From Planctomycetota bacterium (GTDB taxonomy: Bacteria; Planctomycetota; Planctomycetia; Pirellulales; Pirellulaceae), in NCBI GenBank assembly GCA_963204915.1, contig CAUJHS010000084.1, positions 1 through 64,000 of the forward strand: 64,000 nucleotides of DNA. The letters run 5' to 3'. Position 1 is the first letter of the stretch. Each line of letters opens with the position of its first letter. The position numbers and the translations under genes are program-made. The notes beneath the pieces were generated by a model. It ran no database searches. It was not told where the DNA came from and worked only from the letters and a program-made list of their open reading frames with translations. Shown piece after piece: positions 17,100-25,320 of the stretch.

Positions 17100-18917
17100 T
17101 TAGCTGTCGGCGGTAACGGGGGCCTTTGACGCATCGGCGTGGGCCGACGGAGCGGCAGAGTGGAGCACGTTGGGCCGGGCTGCTTCAGGAAACTGATCGA
17201 ACAAGTCCGAGCGCACGCGCTCGCGCTCATTATCGATTTGTTCCGGCGTGGCCCCCAAGCGGCGCAGAATTTCTTCGGTCAACGCCAATGCGATCTCACC
17301 TTCGGCCGAGAATACGCTTTCGGCTCCGGCTTTCCGCAGAGCGACGACTTCACGCAAATACGCCGACCGCGCCAACACGCGAATTTCGGGGTTTAACTCA
17401 CGGGCCATCCGAATGACTTCTTCACTCCCGTGAAAGCCGGAGGAGCTAAGGATTAAGCTGCCGGCGCGATCCACGCCTGCGGCTCGTAAGGTGTCCGACT
17501 GCGAGGCGTCGCCATAAACGGCATTGACGCCGTCCTTGCGCAGTTGATGAATCGTCGCCAGATTGAGCTCGATCACGGTCGGTTGAATGTCGTTTTCTCG
17601 AAGCAGCCGCGTCACGGTCCTGCCCACCGGCCCGTACCCGATGATCACGGCGTGGTACTGCGGCTCGTGGGGCGCGCCGCGCTCATGGGGAGCGTCGGCC
17701 GTGGCGTGCGCCCGGAACGAAAGCCATCGCCACGCTTGCGAATTTCGCGAAGCCCACTTGGTGAACGGATCGAGCATTCGGTAGAGCAGCGGGTTCACGG
17801 AGATCGACAGAATCGCTGCTCCCACCAAACCATTGTTCGCTTGCTCGTTCAGCAGCCCTAATTCCTGCCCCAACCCCGCCAGGATGAACGAGAATTCGCC
17901 AATTTGAGCCAGCGCGACGGAAACCGAGAGCGCCGTTTTGGGCGGATAACGCAGGAAGACCACAATTAGAAATGCGGCCAGAGGTTTCCCGAGCATGACA
18001 ATGGCCAACGTCACCAACAACACGCTGGGAGCGTGAAACACCTGCGCGGGGTTAAACAACATGCCCGCGGAAACGAAAAACAACACGGCAAAGGCGTCGC
18101 GCATGGGAAGGGCTTCGGAAGCCGCCCGCAAGCTGAACTCGGAACGCCCAACCACCATTCCCGCCAGGAAGGCGCCCAGCGCCATGGATACGCCGAACAC
18201 CACAGCGGAACCTGCGGCAATTCCCAGGGCCACCACCAAAATGGTGAGCGTAAAGAGTTCGCGAGAGCGCGTCTCGGCCACGCGGTTCAACAACCAGGGG
18301 ACAACCCGACCACCCACGAGGAATGTAAACGCGATCAGGGCGGCGATCTTGAGCATCGCCAGGCCCAACGCAAGCGTCGCGTTCGACTCGGCCTTTGCCC
18401 CACCGAACAAGGCAGGCAACAACACCAGGACGACGACGGTAAATAAGTCCTCGACGACAAGCCACCCCACCGCAATGTGGCCAGCCGGGGTATGCAAATC
18501 GTTGTTGTCGGCCAAGACGCGCACGAGCACGACGGTGCTGGCGACCGAGATGGCGAGGCCAAACACAATTCCCGCCGACCCTCCCCACCCAAACGCCCAG
18601 CCAGCAACGGCGCCAAGCATGGTTGCGGCCAGACTTTGCACCACGGCGCCTGGCCCGGCGATACGTCGCACCGCGAGTAATTCGCTAAGGTGAAAGTGCA
18701 GCCCCACGCCAAACATGAGCAGCACCACCCCGATCTCGGCCATTTGCTCCGCCAGCTCGCGATTGGCGTTGAAACCGGGTGAGTTCGGTCCAACGATGAC
18801 CCCCGCGACGAGGTATCCTACGAGGGGGGAGAGCCCCATTCGGTGCGTAATGTAGCCACAAACGAGAGCGGCCGCCAAACCTCCCGTGAGCGTCAGAATC
18901 AAGTCGAAGTGATGCAT
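17100..18917 (-). CDS. Kef-type K+/H+ antiporter (CPA2) with TrkA-N domain
   Basis: 605 residues. About twelve membrane segments from residue 1 to 385 form the CPA2 cation:proton antiporter core (MGLSPLVGYLVAGVIVGPN; VAGWAFGWGGSAGIVFGLAI; LAQIGEFSFILAGLG). A cytoplasmic Rossmann TrkA-N domain follows from about 415 to 530, with the nucleotide-binding GYGPVGRTV and an acidic residue after the second strand (VIELN). This layout matches the YbaL/KefB group, which exchanges potassium (or another cation) for protons under control of a bound nucleotide. The tail after 545 is variable. The gene stands alone upstream of the peroxidase-like gene. Confidence 0.88.
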   Translation of the reverse strand: MHHFDLILTLTGGLAAALVCGYITHRMGLSPLVGYLVAGVIVGPNSPGFNANRELAEQMAEIGVVLLMFGVGLHFHLSELLAVRRIAGPGAVVQSLAATMLGAVAGWAFGWGGSAGIVFGLAISVASTVVLVRVLADNNDLHTPAGHIAVGWLVVEDLFTVVVLVLLPALFGGAKAESNATLALGLAMLKIAALIAFTFLVGGRVVPWLLNRVAETRSRELFTLTILVVALGIAAGSAVVFGVSMALGAFLAGMVVGRSEFSLRAASEALPMRDAFAVLFFVSAGMLFNPAQVFHAPSVLLVTLAIVMLGKPLAAFLIVVFLRYPPKTALSVSVALAQIGEFSFILAGLGQELGLLNEQANNGLVGAAILSISVNPLLYRMLDPFTKWASRNSQAWRWLSFRAHATADAPHERGAPHEPQYHAVIIGYGPVGRTVTRLLRENDIQPTVIELNLATIHQLRKDGVNAVYGDASQSDTLRAAGVDRAGSLILSSSGFHGSEEVIRMARELNPEIRVLARSAYLREVVALRKAGAESVFSAEGEIALALTEEILRRLGATPEQIDNERERVRSDLFDQFPEAARPNVLHSAAPSAHADASKAPVTADS

Positions 18918-19004
18918 AAACGCATCATGTCGGTTCGCGTTGGATCCGACAACCCGAATTCTCGCGAGTCAAAACACATCCGAGAATTTTTATGGAACGC
19001 TAAC

Positions 19005-19053
19005 AAAAAACCCCGCCGGAATTCGCGAACATGAATTCCAGGGCGGGGTTTTA
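19005..19053 (-). terminator. strong intrinsic terminator behind tRNA-Lys
   Basis: On the minus strand AACCCCGCC-(T)-GGAATTC (plus 19033-19050) pairs with GAATTCC-GGCGGGGTT (plus 19009-19025), a stem of about 16 bp with one unpaired base, then six T residues (plus A at 19005-19010). It begins 5 nt beyond the tRNA 3' end. The mirrored side also ends in four T, so it may act in both directions. Confidence 0.88.
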
Positions 19054-19055
19054 GT

Positions 19056-19127
<72 letters not shown>

Positions 19128-19512
19128 GTAAAACGCGGCAGGAAGGCAGCTTGCGCTACGGCTTCTGTCGCAGGATGTTAGATTCTAGGAAATGATGCCG
19201 CATAAGCCAAGGAGAGGTCGCGTCTTTTGTCGAACCACCCTGACGGCTTTTGCTCAATTCTGCCAACCTTGCAGCACGATAAAGTTTTGGCGACGCCAAG
19301 CCTTTGCAACGCAATGATTGGCGTCCGCCACGCCGCGTCAGGTTCCTGCCCCACCTGATGCGGCGTTTTTCGTTGGCCAACGCCGCGTTCTGCACGGTTC
19401 CGCCCGCGGCGGTTGTGAAGTCTTGGCCGATGCCGTAAAATCCTCCGCTCGCCTCGCCGCCTTCTTGGGCCAGGTGTTTTCACTCTCAAAAACGGAAAAA
19501 AGGAGCGGAGTC
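19128..19512. other. intergenic region between tRNA-Lys and ndk
   Basis: 385 bp without a credible gene. It must contain the promoters of tRNA-Lys (minus) and ndk (plus). It has a perfect 12-bp palindrome CGTTGGCCAACG at 19371-19382 and a short CCGCC-CGC-GGCGG inverted repeat further on; neither can be assigned a function. Confidence 0.5.
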
Positions 19513-19971
19513 ATGGAGCGTACGCTCGTATTGCTCAAGCCGGACTGCGTCCAGCGACGGCTCATGGGAAAAATCATCGGGCGGTTCGAAGAAAAAGGGT
19601 TGAACATCGTCGCCATGAAGATGATGCAAATCACGCCCGAACTTTCCAAGAAACACTACGCCGAACATGTGAACAAGCCGTTTTATCCCGGCCTGGAGGC
19701 CTTTGTAACGGGCGCTCCCGTGGTCGCCATGATTGTTGAAGGCTTGGAGGTCATCCGCGTCATGCGCGAAATGCTCGGCGCCACAAGCGGTCTCAAAGCC
19801 GCCGCGGGCACCATTCGCGGCGATTACAGCAGCAGCCGACAGATGAACCTAGTGCATGCGTCGGACGGCCCCGAGGCGGCGGCGCGCGAAATCGCTCTTT
19901 ACTTCCGCGATGAAGAGATCTGCGCTTACGAGCCGACCTTGACCCCCTGGATGAAGGCCGGAGACGAGTAG
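19513..19971 (+). CDS. ndk: nucleoside diphosphate kinase
   Basis: 152 residues, close to the family's usual 140-150. It transfers the gamma phosphate of ATP to other nucleoside diphosphates through a phospho-histidine. The N-terminus MERTLVLLKPDCVQRRLMG and the active-site segment NLVHASDG (catalytic His, with the following Ser-Asp) are intact, as are GPEAAAREI and YFRDEEI. The ATG at 19513 has AGGAG and GGAG within 12 nt upstream, so the longer frame upstream is not used. It is monocistronic and converges with the DUF1844 gene. Confidence 0.96.
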   Translation: MERTLVLLKPDCVQRRLMGKIIGRFEEKGLNIVAMKMMQITPELSKKHYAEHVNKPFYPGLEAFVTGAPVVAMIVEGLEVIRVMREMLGATSGLKAAAGTIRGDYSSSRQMNLVHASDGPEAAAREIALYFRDEEICAYEPTLTPWMKAGDE

Positions 19972-20039
19972 CCTCGATAACACGCCAATGGGAGCCCCTC
20001 GGCGGTGCTACGCGCCGCCCTGCGAACGAATCCCGCGTC

Positions 20040-20462
20040 TTAGCGGTGCTGCCGCCGCTCGACCGCGACAAAAGCCATGCGCAGGTCGGTCAGCACGTGG
20101 GTCAGTAGCGACTTTTCGTCCGCAGCCAGGTTGCCTTGCGTCTTTTCCTCCAGCATGCCAAGCAGGTCGATGTGATGCCGCGCTAAGGGCAGTCGCACCA
20201 CGGGCTTGTTCTCAAACGGATCGGGGATTTGCCCCAGGGCGACCATGGCTTGCGTCGCCAGCGAAGTGATCAAGAACGCAAACGACGGCGGAGGAAGCGC
20301 TTCCTGATCGGGCGACGGCTCCGCTGCCGCCGTGGGCTTTTCGCCAGGGGCGGCCTCGGCGCGATGCTCCTTTTGCCGAAGGGCCTCCTTCTCGGCTTCG
20401 ACCTGGGCTTTCCAGTCCGAATCGACAAGAATTCGCGGCTTTTCTTCAGGGTTTTGCGTCAT
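20040..20462 (-). CDS. DUF1844 family protein
   Basis: 140 residues. The first 65 are charged and Pro/Ala-rich; the rest matches the short helical DUF1844 domain (FAFLITSLATQAMVALGQIP at about 63-82, then RHHIDLLGMLEEKTQGNL and LLTHVLTDLRMAFV). It is a cytoplasmic protein of unknown function found widely in planctomycetes and other lineages. It lies 110 nt downstream of the ECF sigma gene in the same direction. Confidence 0.82.
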   Translation of the reverse strand: MTQNPEEKPRILVDSDWKAQVEAEKEALRQKEHRAEAAPGEKPTAAAEPSPDQEALPPPSFAFLITSLATQAMVALGQIPDPFENKPVVRLPLARHHIDLLGMLEEKTQGNLAADEKSLLTHVLTDLRMAFVAVERRQHR

Positions 20463-20572
20463 GGCGAATTGAAACGAAGGTTAATTCGCGATAAAGCGTG
20501 AACACCTTCAGTTTGGCGATTTTCCGCGGGTTTGAAAAGTCGGATGCGAGGGGGGGAACGGCGCCACCTGCG

Positions 20573-21193
20573 TCATTCGGCGGCGCTCTCCTGGAGACGC
20601 TGCTCCAGGCAGTCCTTGACCTTGTCGAGCACGCGACGGACGGTGCGTTCCGAGCGAGCCACTTCCTCGGCGATTTCTTCGACCAGATAACCTTGCAAGC
20701 GGAGTTCGACCATGCGCCGCTGGACATCGGTTAGCCCCCGCGTGAGCAACTCCACTTCCTCCAGAACGGCCAAAGTCTCGGCCGGCGACGGTTCGCGCGT
20801 GATCGCCTCATGACATAACGGGGTGCTTCCGTCGCCCCCCTCGTTTTGCTCCTGGTCGATGCGGCGTTTGCCCGCCGTGTGATGCTCGACTTTGCGGCGC
20901 AACTTGTTCAAGGTGATGACGGCGAGTAACCGCCACAAGTCGCCGCTGTTGAGCAGTTCGTATTGCCCTTCCCGCGCCCGCACGAAGAAACTGCGATAGG
21001 CCGATTGCACGACGTCTTCCGCGTCGATCCGGCGCGACAACTTCGACGAAAGCCGGCTGCTGGCCAACGAGGTGAGCCGCCCCACATAACGGGCAAAGAG
21101 CGTGCGCGCCGCGTCCTGGTCGCCCTGACGATAGCGCTCCATTAGCTGCAGAGAATCGTCCGCTTGGATCGAGTCGTCTTGCATGACCGTCAT
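20573..21193 (-). CDS. ECF-type RNA polymerase sigma factor
   Basis: 206 residues. Region 2 is visible at about 15-85 (QLMERYRQGDQDAARTLF; RRIDAEDVVQSAYRSFFVRA; LWRLLAVITLNKLRRKVEHH). A longer-than-usual linker follows, then region 4 at about 150-200 with a helix-turn-helix (LTDVQRRMVELRLQGY; VEEIAEEVARSERTVRRVL). The long linker between regions is typical of a planctomycete-expanded ECF group. No anti-sigma gene is adjacent. ATG codons at 21193 and 21184 are both possible; neither has a clear Shine-Dalgarno. Confidence 0.9.
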   Translation of the reverse strand: MTVMQDDSIQADDSLQLMERYRQGDQDAARTLFARYVGRLTSLASSRLSSKLSRRIDAEDVVQSAYRSFFVRAREGQYELLNSGDLWRLLAVITLNKLRRKVEHHTAGKRRIDQEQNEGGDGSTPLCHEAITREPSPAETLAVLEEVELLTRGLTDVQRRMVELRLQGYLVEEIAEEVARSERTVRRVLDKVKDCLEQRLQESAAE

Positions 21194-21406
21194 GGCTTTC
21201 GCATCACAGGGGACAGCACGTCAGGGCCCAACCAAGACCATCTCACGCTTCGCCGTCCTATTAGGTAAGATTATACACCACAAGGGCGTGATTCCCAAGC
21301 CAGTTACGACCGCTTCACGATGGCGGTTAGGCGATGGGGGCTGGAATGTCAGCCCCGATGACTCGCAAGGCGAAGTCGAAGAGGGCAGTTAAGCGAACCG
21401 ACGACC

Positions 21407-22360
21407 ATGCAAGATCTACCCATAAAAACCAACGCCGTCGCAGGAAGTTTCCAACAAATTCGCCATATCCTGGCGATGATCCGCTTCAGCCATACGCTGT
21501 TCGCCCTGCCGTTCGCCCTCTTGGCCGCGGTCATGGCTTGGACAACCCCCACGCCGGAAGGTTCGGTTCATCCGTTCCGTTGGCGTGAATTGCTCGGAAT
21601 TTTGCTATGCATGGTGTTCGCCCGCAGCGCCGCCATGGCGTTCAACCGGATCGTGGATCGGAAGATCGATGCGGAAAACCCTCGTACGCGGATGCGCCAC
21701 CTGCCGGCGGGTTTGCTCACCGTCCGGGGGGTATCGCTTTTTACGGTCCTTTGCTCGGCGGGCTTCGTCGCTTCGACCTTGTTCTTTTGGCCGAACGTGC
21801 TGCCCGTCGTTTTGTCGCTCCCGGTGCTGGCGTTTTTGTTGGGGTATAGCTTCGCGAAACGGTTCACGGCGCTGGCGCACTTTTGGCTAGGCGCCGCCTT
21901 GATGCTGGCGCCGATCTCGGCCTGGATCGCCCTGCGCGGCGAAGTGCTGATGTCCGCCCCTTCCGACCTGCTGCCCGCCGTGCTGCTTGGCTCGGCGGTG
22001 CTCTTGTGGGTTTCGGGCTTTGACATCATTTATGCCTGTCAGGACGTGGAGTACGACGCCAAGGTTCACCTGCGCAGCGTGCCCGCGAAGTTCGGCGTGG
22101 CGGGGGCCTTGCGATTGGCGGCGCTGTGTCACTTGGGCATGTTGGGAATTCTCGTCGCCTTGCCGCTGCTCTGCCCGCAATTGCCGCTGGGGGGAATTTA
22201 CTGGGTCGGCATCGCCGCCGCCGGCGCGTTACTCGTGTACGAGCACGCCTTGGTGCGCCCCGACGACCTGACCCGCGTAAACACCGCGTTCTTTCACGTG
22301 AACTCCATCATCAGCATCGGCCTGTTCCTCGTCGGCACGCTCGATTTGCTGTGGCGGTAG
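21407..22360 (+). CDS. UbiA-family prenyltransferase (MqnP-like)
   Basis: 317 residues with eight or nine membrane helices. The two Asp-rich metal/pyrophosphate motifs of UbiA enzymes are present: NRIVDRKID (80-88) and DVEYDAK near 210. The YACQDVEYDAK-HLRSVPAKFG stretch is characteristic of the UbiA branch proposed to prenylate 1,4-dihydroxy-6-naphthoate in the futalosine menaquinone route (MqnP), rather than 4-hydroxybenzoate; no other mqn genes are in the window to confirm this. A later ATG (21476) would remove the polar N-terminus. It is divergent from the ECF sigma gene. Confidence 0.85.
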   Translation: MQDLPIKTNAVAGSFQQIRHILAMIRFSHTLFALPFALLAAVMAWTTPTPEGSVHPFRWRELLGILLCMVFARSAAMAFNRIVDRKIDAENPRTRMRHLPAGLLTVRGVSLFTVLCSAGFVASTLFFWPNVLPVVLSLPVLAFLLGYSFAKRFTALAHFWLGAALMLAPISAWIALRGEVLMSAPSDLLPAVLLGSAVLLWVSGFDIIYACQDVEYDAKVHLRSVPAKFGVAGALRLAALCHLGMLGILVALPLLCPQLPLGGIYWVGIAAAGALLVYEHALVRPDDLTRVNTAFFHVNSIISIGLFLVGTLDLLWR

Positions 22361-22737
22361 CCTCATAATCGATTGTATTTCGCGAAAAAAAGGTCAAGAT
22401 TCCTCTGCATATGCGTTCGAGGAAATCGGCCCCCCCGGGCGTTTGGCGAAGTGGCGTGACAACGCCCCAGCAATTTTTCGCTTCCACGCAATCCTAAGCA
22501 TCCTCGCCAGGCGCGCCGAGGGGCGATTTGAGCGTCTCCGCTAGGCTCCGTTTTCGTTGTTAGGGTGCGTACGCCCCGCCACGTATCGAAGGCGAAAATA
22601 TTTCAAACAATAGTTACGGCGAACGAAGTAAATAACTCATGCGCCAACGAGGCGTGAATTATCCATGAATTGCGCACAAGAAGGCACAGACTTTTTGACG
22701 CAACTTCTTTTACCTATTTCACTTGAGCGAAACAATC

Positions 22738-22765
22738 TTGTTTTTGTACATTTGTACCGTATAAT
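22738..22765 (+). promoter_or_regulatory. sigma-70-like promoter candidate
   Basis: TTGTTT at 22738-22743 and a perfect TATAAT at 22760-22765 are separated by 16 bp. A GTAC-ATTT-GTAC inverted repeat (22746-22757) lies in the spacer and might be an operator. Transcription would begin near 22772 and enter the structured region before the lipoprotein gene. Confidence 0.5.
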
Positions 22766-22771
22766 AAAGAC

Positions 22772-22899
22772 GTGCGGCCAAAGCCGGCAAGCCCGAAGGA
22801 ACGAAACGACCGATACAAACCAAGTTAGTACGTTCCTTAACGGAATTCGTTCTCCACTGCGCGGACCAAGGCGGCCTCAGCCAACCAAGAGGCCGTTTT
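22772..22899 (+). ncRNA. candidate small RNA or attenuating leader, about 128 nt
   Basis: Between a good promoter candidate and an intrinsic terminator lie hairpins: CGGC-CAAA-GCCG (22775-22786), an 8-bp perfect stem AAGGAACG/CGTTCCTT (22796-22803 with 22831-22838), AACG-GAATT-CGTT (22839-22851), and the terminator stem. I recognise no Rfam class (not SRP RNA, not 6S RNA, no cobalamin or c-di-GMP consensus). It may be a free small RNA or a leader that controls the lipoprotein gene by termination. Confidence 0.35.
22872..22899 (+). terminator. intrinsic terminator ahead of lipoprotein gene
   Basis: CGGCCTC at 22872-22878 pairs with GAGGCCG at 22889-22895 with a 10-nt loop; TTTT follows. It stands 85 nt upstream of the lipoprotein ATG and 100 nt behind the putative start point. 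A second CGGCC at 22775-22779 could compete for the 3' arm. Confidence 0.6.
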
Positions 22900-22984
22900 C
22901 CCCCCGGCGATCTTGACCCTCAATCGCAGTTTGCTTATCTTCCCGCGACTCTTGGGGGTTGTTGGTCATCGTGGGGCTGGATTC

Positions 22985-23863
22985 ATGCCGTTTTTGGAGC
23001 GTGGGGCTGGCAGGTGGCGCGGCGGCGTTTTCGTCGCGATTGCGCTCGTGTCGGGCTGCTCGTTCTGGCATGAAGAGATCGAAAAGCCGTCGACCTTGCC
23101 CGCGGCGCGCATGTCGCCCGATACCGTGGTGCTGGAGATCTTCACGCTGGAGTCTCCCAGTGACGACGGCCGGCTGAGAGAGGAAATCTGGCGTCAGCTC
23201 GACGAACAGCACTTGCCGCCGGAGGTCCGTTTGCCGCTGGCGGCCAATGGCGTGCGGTGCGGCCGGTGCGGGGTGCAGTTGCCGCCGCCGGTGTTCCAGC
23301 TTCTGGACGAGTCCAACCGGGCCGCCATTGAAGCGAATTCGTACGCCCAGGGAGCGCCGGGCGCCTTGGTGCGTCGTCGCTTGCAAAGCCGGGCGGGCCG
23401 ACGCGGCCGCATCGCCATGAGCGGGCCGCACCCCCATTTGGAAACCCTGTGGAATGAGCAAGGCGAACTGCGGGGCGAGTCGTACGAACAAGCAACGTGC
23501 GTGATCGCCGTGCGCACCTTTCCGCTGGGCGATGGCCGCGTGCGCGTTGAGCTGACCCCCGAAATCGAGCACGGTCCGCTCAAGCAGCGGCTGGCGGAAG
23601 GCGACGGCGCCCTGCGCTGGGAAGCCAGCCAGGAACGACGGGTGTATGACGCGCTCGTCATGGAATCGCTCTTGGCGCCAGGACAAACGTTGATTCTCTC
23701 CGCGACACCCTCGCTAGCGGGGTTAGGCCGAGCGTTCTTCGTACGCGAGACGGATCGGGGACCTCGGCCGTTGTACTTGGTGGTGCGGCTCGCGCAAACG
23801 CAGCACGACGACCGCTTCGCCCCGGAGCAAATCGCCTCGCCCGTGGTTACCCCTGCCGAGTAG
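22985..23863 (+). CDS. lipoprotein of unknown function
   Basis: 292 residues. The ATG at 22985 gives a basic n-region, a short hydrophobic stretch and the lipobox VSGC (Cys24), a clear lipoprotein signal; the longer frame from 22913 would bury this signal. The mature part contains CGRCGVQLPPP and a beta-rich second half (VRTFPLGDGRVRVELTPEIE; LLAPGQTLILSATPS), without a recognised domain. It probably sits on the outer face of a membrane. It is followed after a tandem 18-bp repeat by the aldolase gene. Confidence 0.6.
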   Translation: MPFLERGAGRWRGGVFVAIALVSGCSFWHEEIEKPSTLPAARMSPDTVVLEIFTLESPSDDGRLREEIWRQLDEQHLPPEVRLPLAANGVRCGRCGVQLPPPVFQLLDESNRAAIEANSYAQGAPGALVRRRLQSRAGRRGRIAMSGPHPHLETLWNEQGELRGESYEQATCVIAVRTFPLGDGRVRVELTPEIEHGPLKQRLAEGDGALRWEASQERRVYDALVMESLLAPGQTLILSATPSLAGLGRAFFVRETDRGPRPLYLVVRLAQTQHDDRFAPEQIASPVVTPAE

Positions 23864-23899
23864 TCCGTGGCCTTGTCCAAATCCGTGGCCTTGTCCAAA
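23864..23899 (+). repeat. two tandem copies of an 18-bp unit
   Basis: TCCGTGGCCTTGTCCAAA is present twice in perfect tandem directly behind the lipoprotein stop codon. It looks like a local duplication; there is no sign of more copies in the window. Confidence 0.85.
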
Positions 23900-24047
23900 C
23901 AGGGTCGCGGTTTGATACTATCGGTACGCTGGGTGTGCCGCTCTTGCTCGACGCGTGCGTCGCAGGAATAGGATGCGACGCAATCGCATTGCCGGACCAC
24001 AAACGCCCACCCTTCTTTCGCCGCTTACCTACCTCGGGAGAACTGTC

Positions 24048-25058
24048 ATGCCGTTGATTCCTTTGCGCACGCTGCTTGATCACGCCGCCGAAAACGATTA
24101 CGGCGTGGCGGCGTTTAACGTGAACAACATGGAGCAAATTCAGGCCATCATGGAGGCGGCCCAGGAAATCGGGGCGCCGGTCATCGTGCAGGCCTCCCGC
24201 GGCGCGCGCAAGTACAGTCAGGACGCCTACTTACGGCATCTCATGCTGGCCGCCGCCGAGTTGTACCCGAAAATTCCGATTGTCATGCATCAGGATCACG
24301 GCAACAGCGTGCAAACGTGCTTGTCGGCCATTGAGAACAACTTCACGTCGGTCATGATGGATGGCTCGCTCAAAGAGGACGGCAAGACGCCCGCTCCCTA
24401 CGAGTACAACGTGAAGGTCACGCGCGAGGTCGTTCAATTGGCGCATCCAAAGAACGTATCGGTGGAAGGCGAATTGGGCTGCCTTGGTTCGTTGGAGTCG
24501 GGTCAGGGCGAGGCGGAAGACGGCCACGGCGCCGAAGGGGTCCTATCGCACGATCAACTCTTGACCGATCCCGCTCAAGCGGAAGATTTTGTGCGTCAAA
24601 CCGGGGTCGATGCTCTAGCCGTGGCCATTGGCACCAGCCACGGCGCGTACAAGTTCACTCGCAAGCCCGACGGCGAGATTCTCGACATGAAGCGGATTGA
24701 AGAAATCCACCGCCGTTTGCCCAACTGCCACCTCGTCATGCACGGCAGTTCGTCGGTTCCGCAGGATTTGCAGGACCTGATTAACCAGTACGGCGGCAAG
24801 ATGAAGCAAACTTGGGGCGTGCCCGTCGAAGAGATTCAACGCGGCATCAAGCACGGCGTGCGAAAGATCAACGTCGATACCGACAACCGCATGGCCATGA
24901 CCGCCGCTATTCGCGAAGTGCTAACCAAGCACCCCGAAGAATTCGACCCGCGCAAATACCTCGAACCGGCCCGCACGGCGATGAAAAAGGTCTGTATCGA
25001 CCGCATGACCGCCTTCGGTCAGGCAGGCCAGGCGGCCGGCGTACTCCGCACGCTGTAG
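24048..25058 (+). CDS. fba: class II fructose-bisphosphate aldolase (Calvin type)
   Basis: 336 residues, near the usual 345. It interconverts fructose 1,6-bisphosphate with dihydroxyacetone phosphate and glyceraldehyde 3-phosphate in glycolysis and gluconeogenesis, with a divalent metal (zinc). Visible signatures are [13 protein letters not shown], the metal-binding VMHQDHG, the flexible loop [34 protein letters not shown] and [18 protein letters not shown] and the Glu-rich loop place it in the Calvin-type subgroup. The ATG at 24048 is fixed by the family N-terminus ([15 protein letters not shown]) and by CGGGAG 9 nt upstream. Confidence 0.95.
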   Translation: MPLIPLRTLLDHAAENDYGVAAFNVNNMEQIQAIMEAAQEIGAPVIVQASRGARKYSQDAYLRHLMLAAAELYPKIPIVMHQDHGNSVQTCLSAIENNFTSVMMDGSLKEDGKTPAPYEYNVKVTREVVQLAHPKNVSVEGELGCLGSLESGQGEAEDGHGAEGVLSHDQLLTDPAQAEDFVRQTGVDALAVAIGTSHGAYKFTRKPDGEILDMKRIEEIHRRLPNCHLVMHGSSSVPQDLQDLINQYGGKMKQTWGVPVEEIQRGIKHGVRKINVDTDNRMAMTAAIREVLTKHPEEFDPRKYLEPARTAMKKVCIDRMTAFGQAGQAAGVLRTL

Positions 25059-25320
25059 GCGGCGTTAAGGAGAATTGGAACAGGAAGCCACGGAGAGGCG
25101 TTTAGAGAAATGCGGTGAGTCGGATCATCGCCCGAGTTTCGATGTCCGACTCATGGGTCCAAGCGACGACGCGGACCGGCGTCGCGGAAAATGCCGGTCC
25201 CGTTTCAAACCTCCCCACGGTTTCGCTTTCTCTACGCTTGCTCCTGTTTCCTGGCTTTGTTTCGGAAACAACCTCCCTCGGACTTACCAAACCGAACGAG
25301 TGATCTCCGAACCGGAAGCG

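Larger units (their letters stand above)
22361..22984 (+). other. long intergenic/leader region with no protein gene
   Basis: 624 bp after the UbiA-family gene. The left 370 bp show nothing I can name beyond lower G+C than the surroundings from about 22590. The right part holds a promoter-like pair, three hairpins and an intrinsic terminator (listed separately) before the lipoprotein start. An 83-codon frame at 22665 crosses these elements and has no protein character. Confidence 0.5.

Noticed and set aside
16979..17230. 84-codon N-terminal extension of the peroxidase-like gene overlapping the antiporter gene
   Set aside because: The signal peptide and GGAG site support the start at 16978.
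18958..18991. ATTCTCG/CGAGAAT hairpin followed by T residues on the plus strand
   Set aside because: No plus-strand gene lies upstream, so it has no transcript to terminate; probably chance near the antiporter start.
20001..20019. GGCGG/CCGCC hairpin between ndk and the DUF1844 gene
   Set aside because: Short stem, no T run, common by chance at this G+C level.
22665..22916. 83-codon plus-strand frame
   Set aside because: It crosses the promoter, hairpins and terminator candidates, has no signature and no ribosome site.
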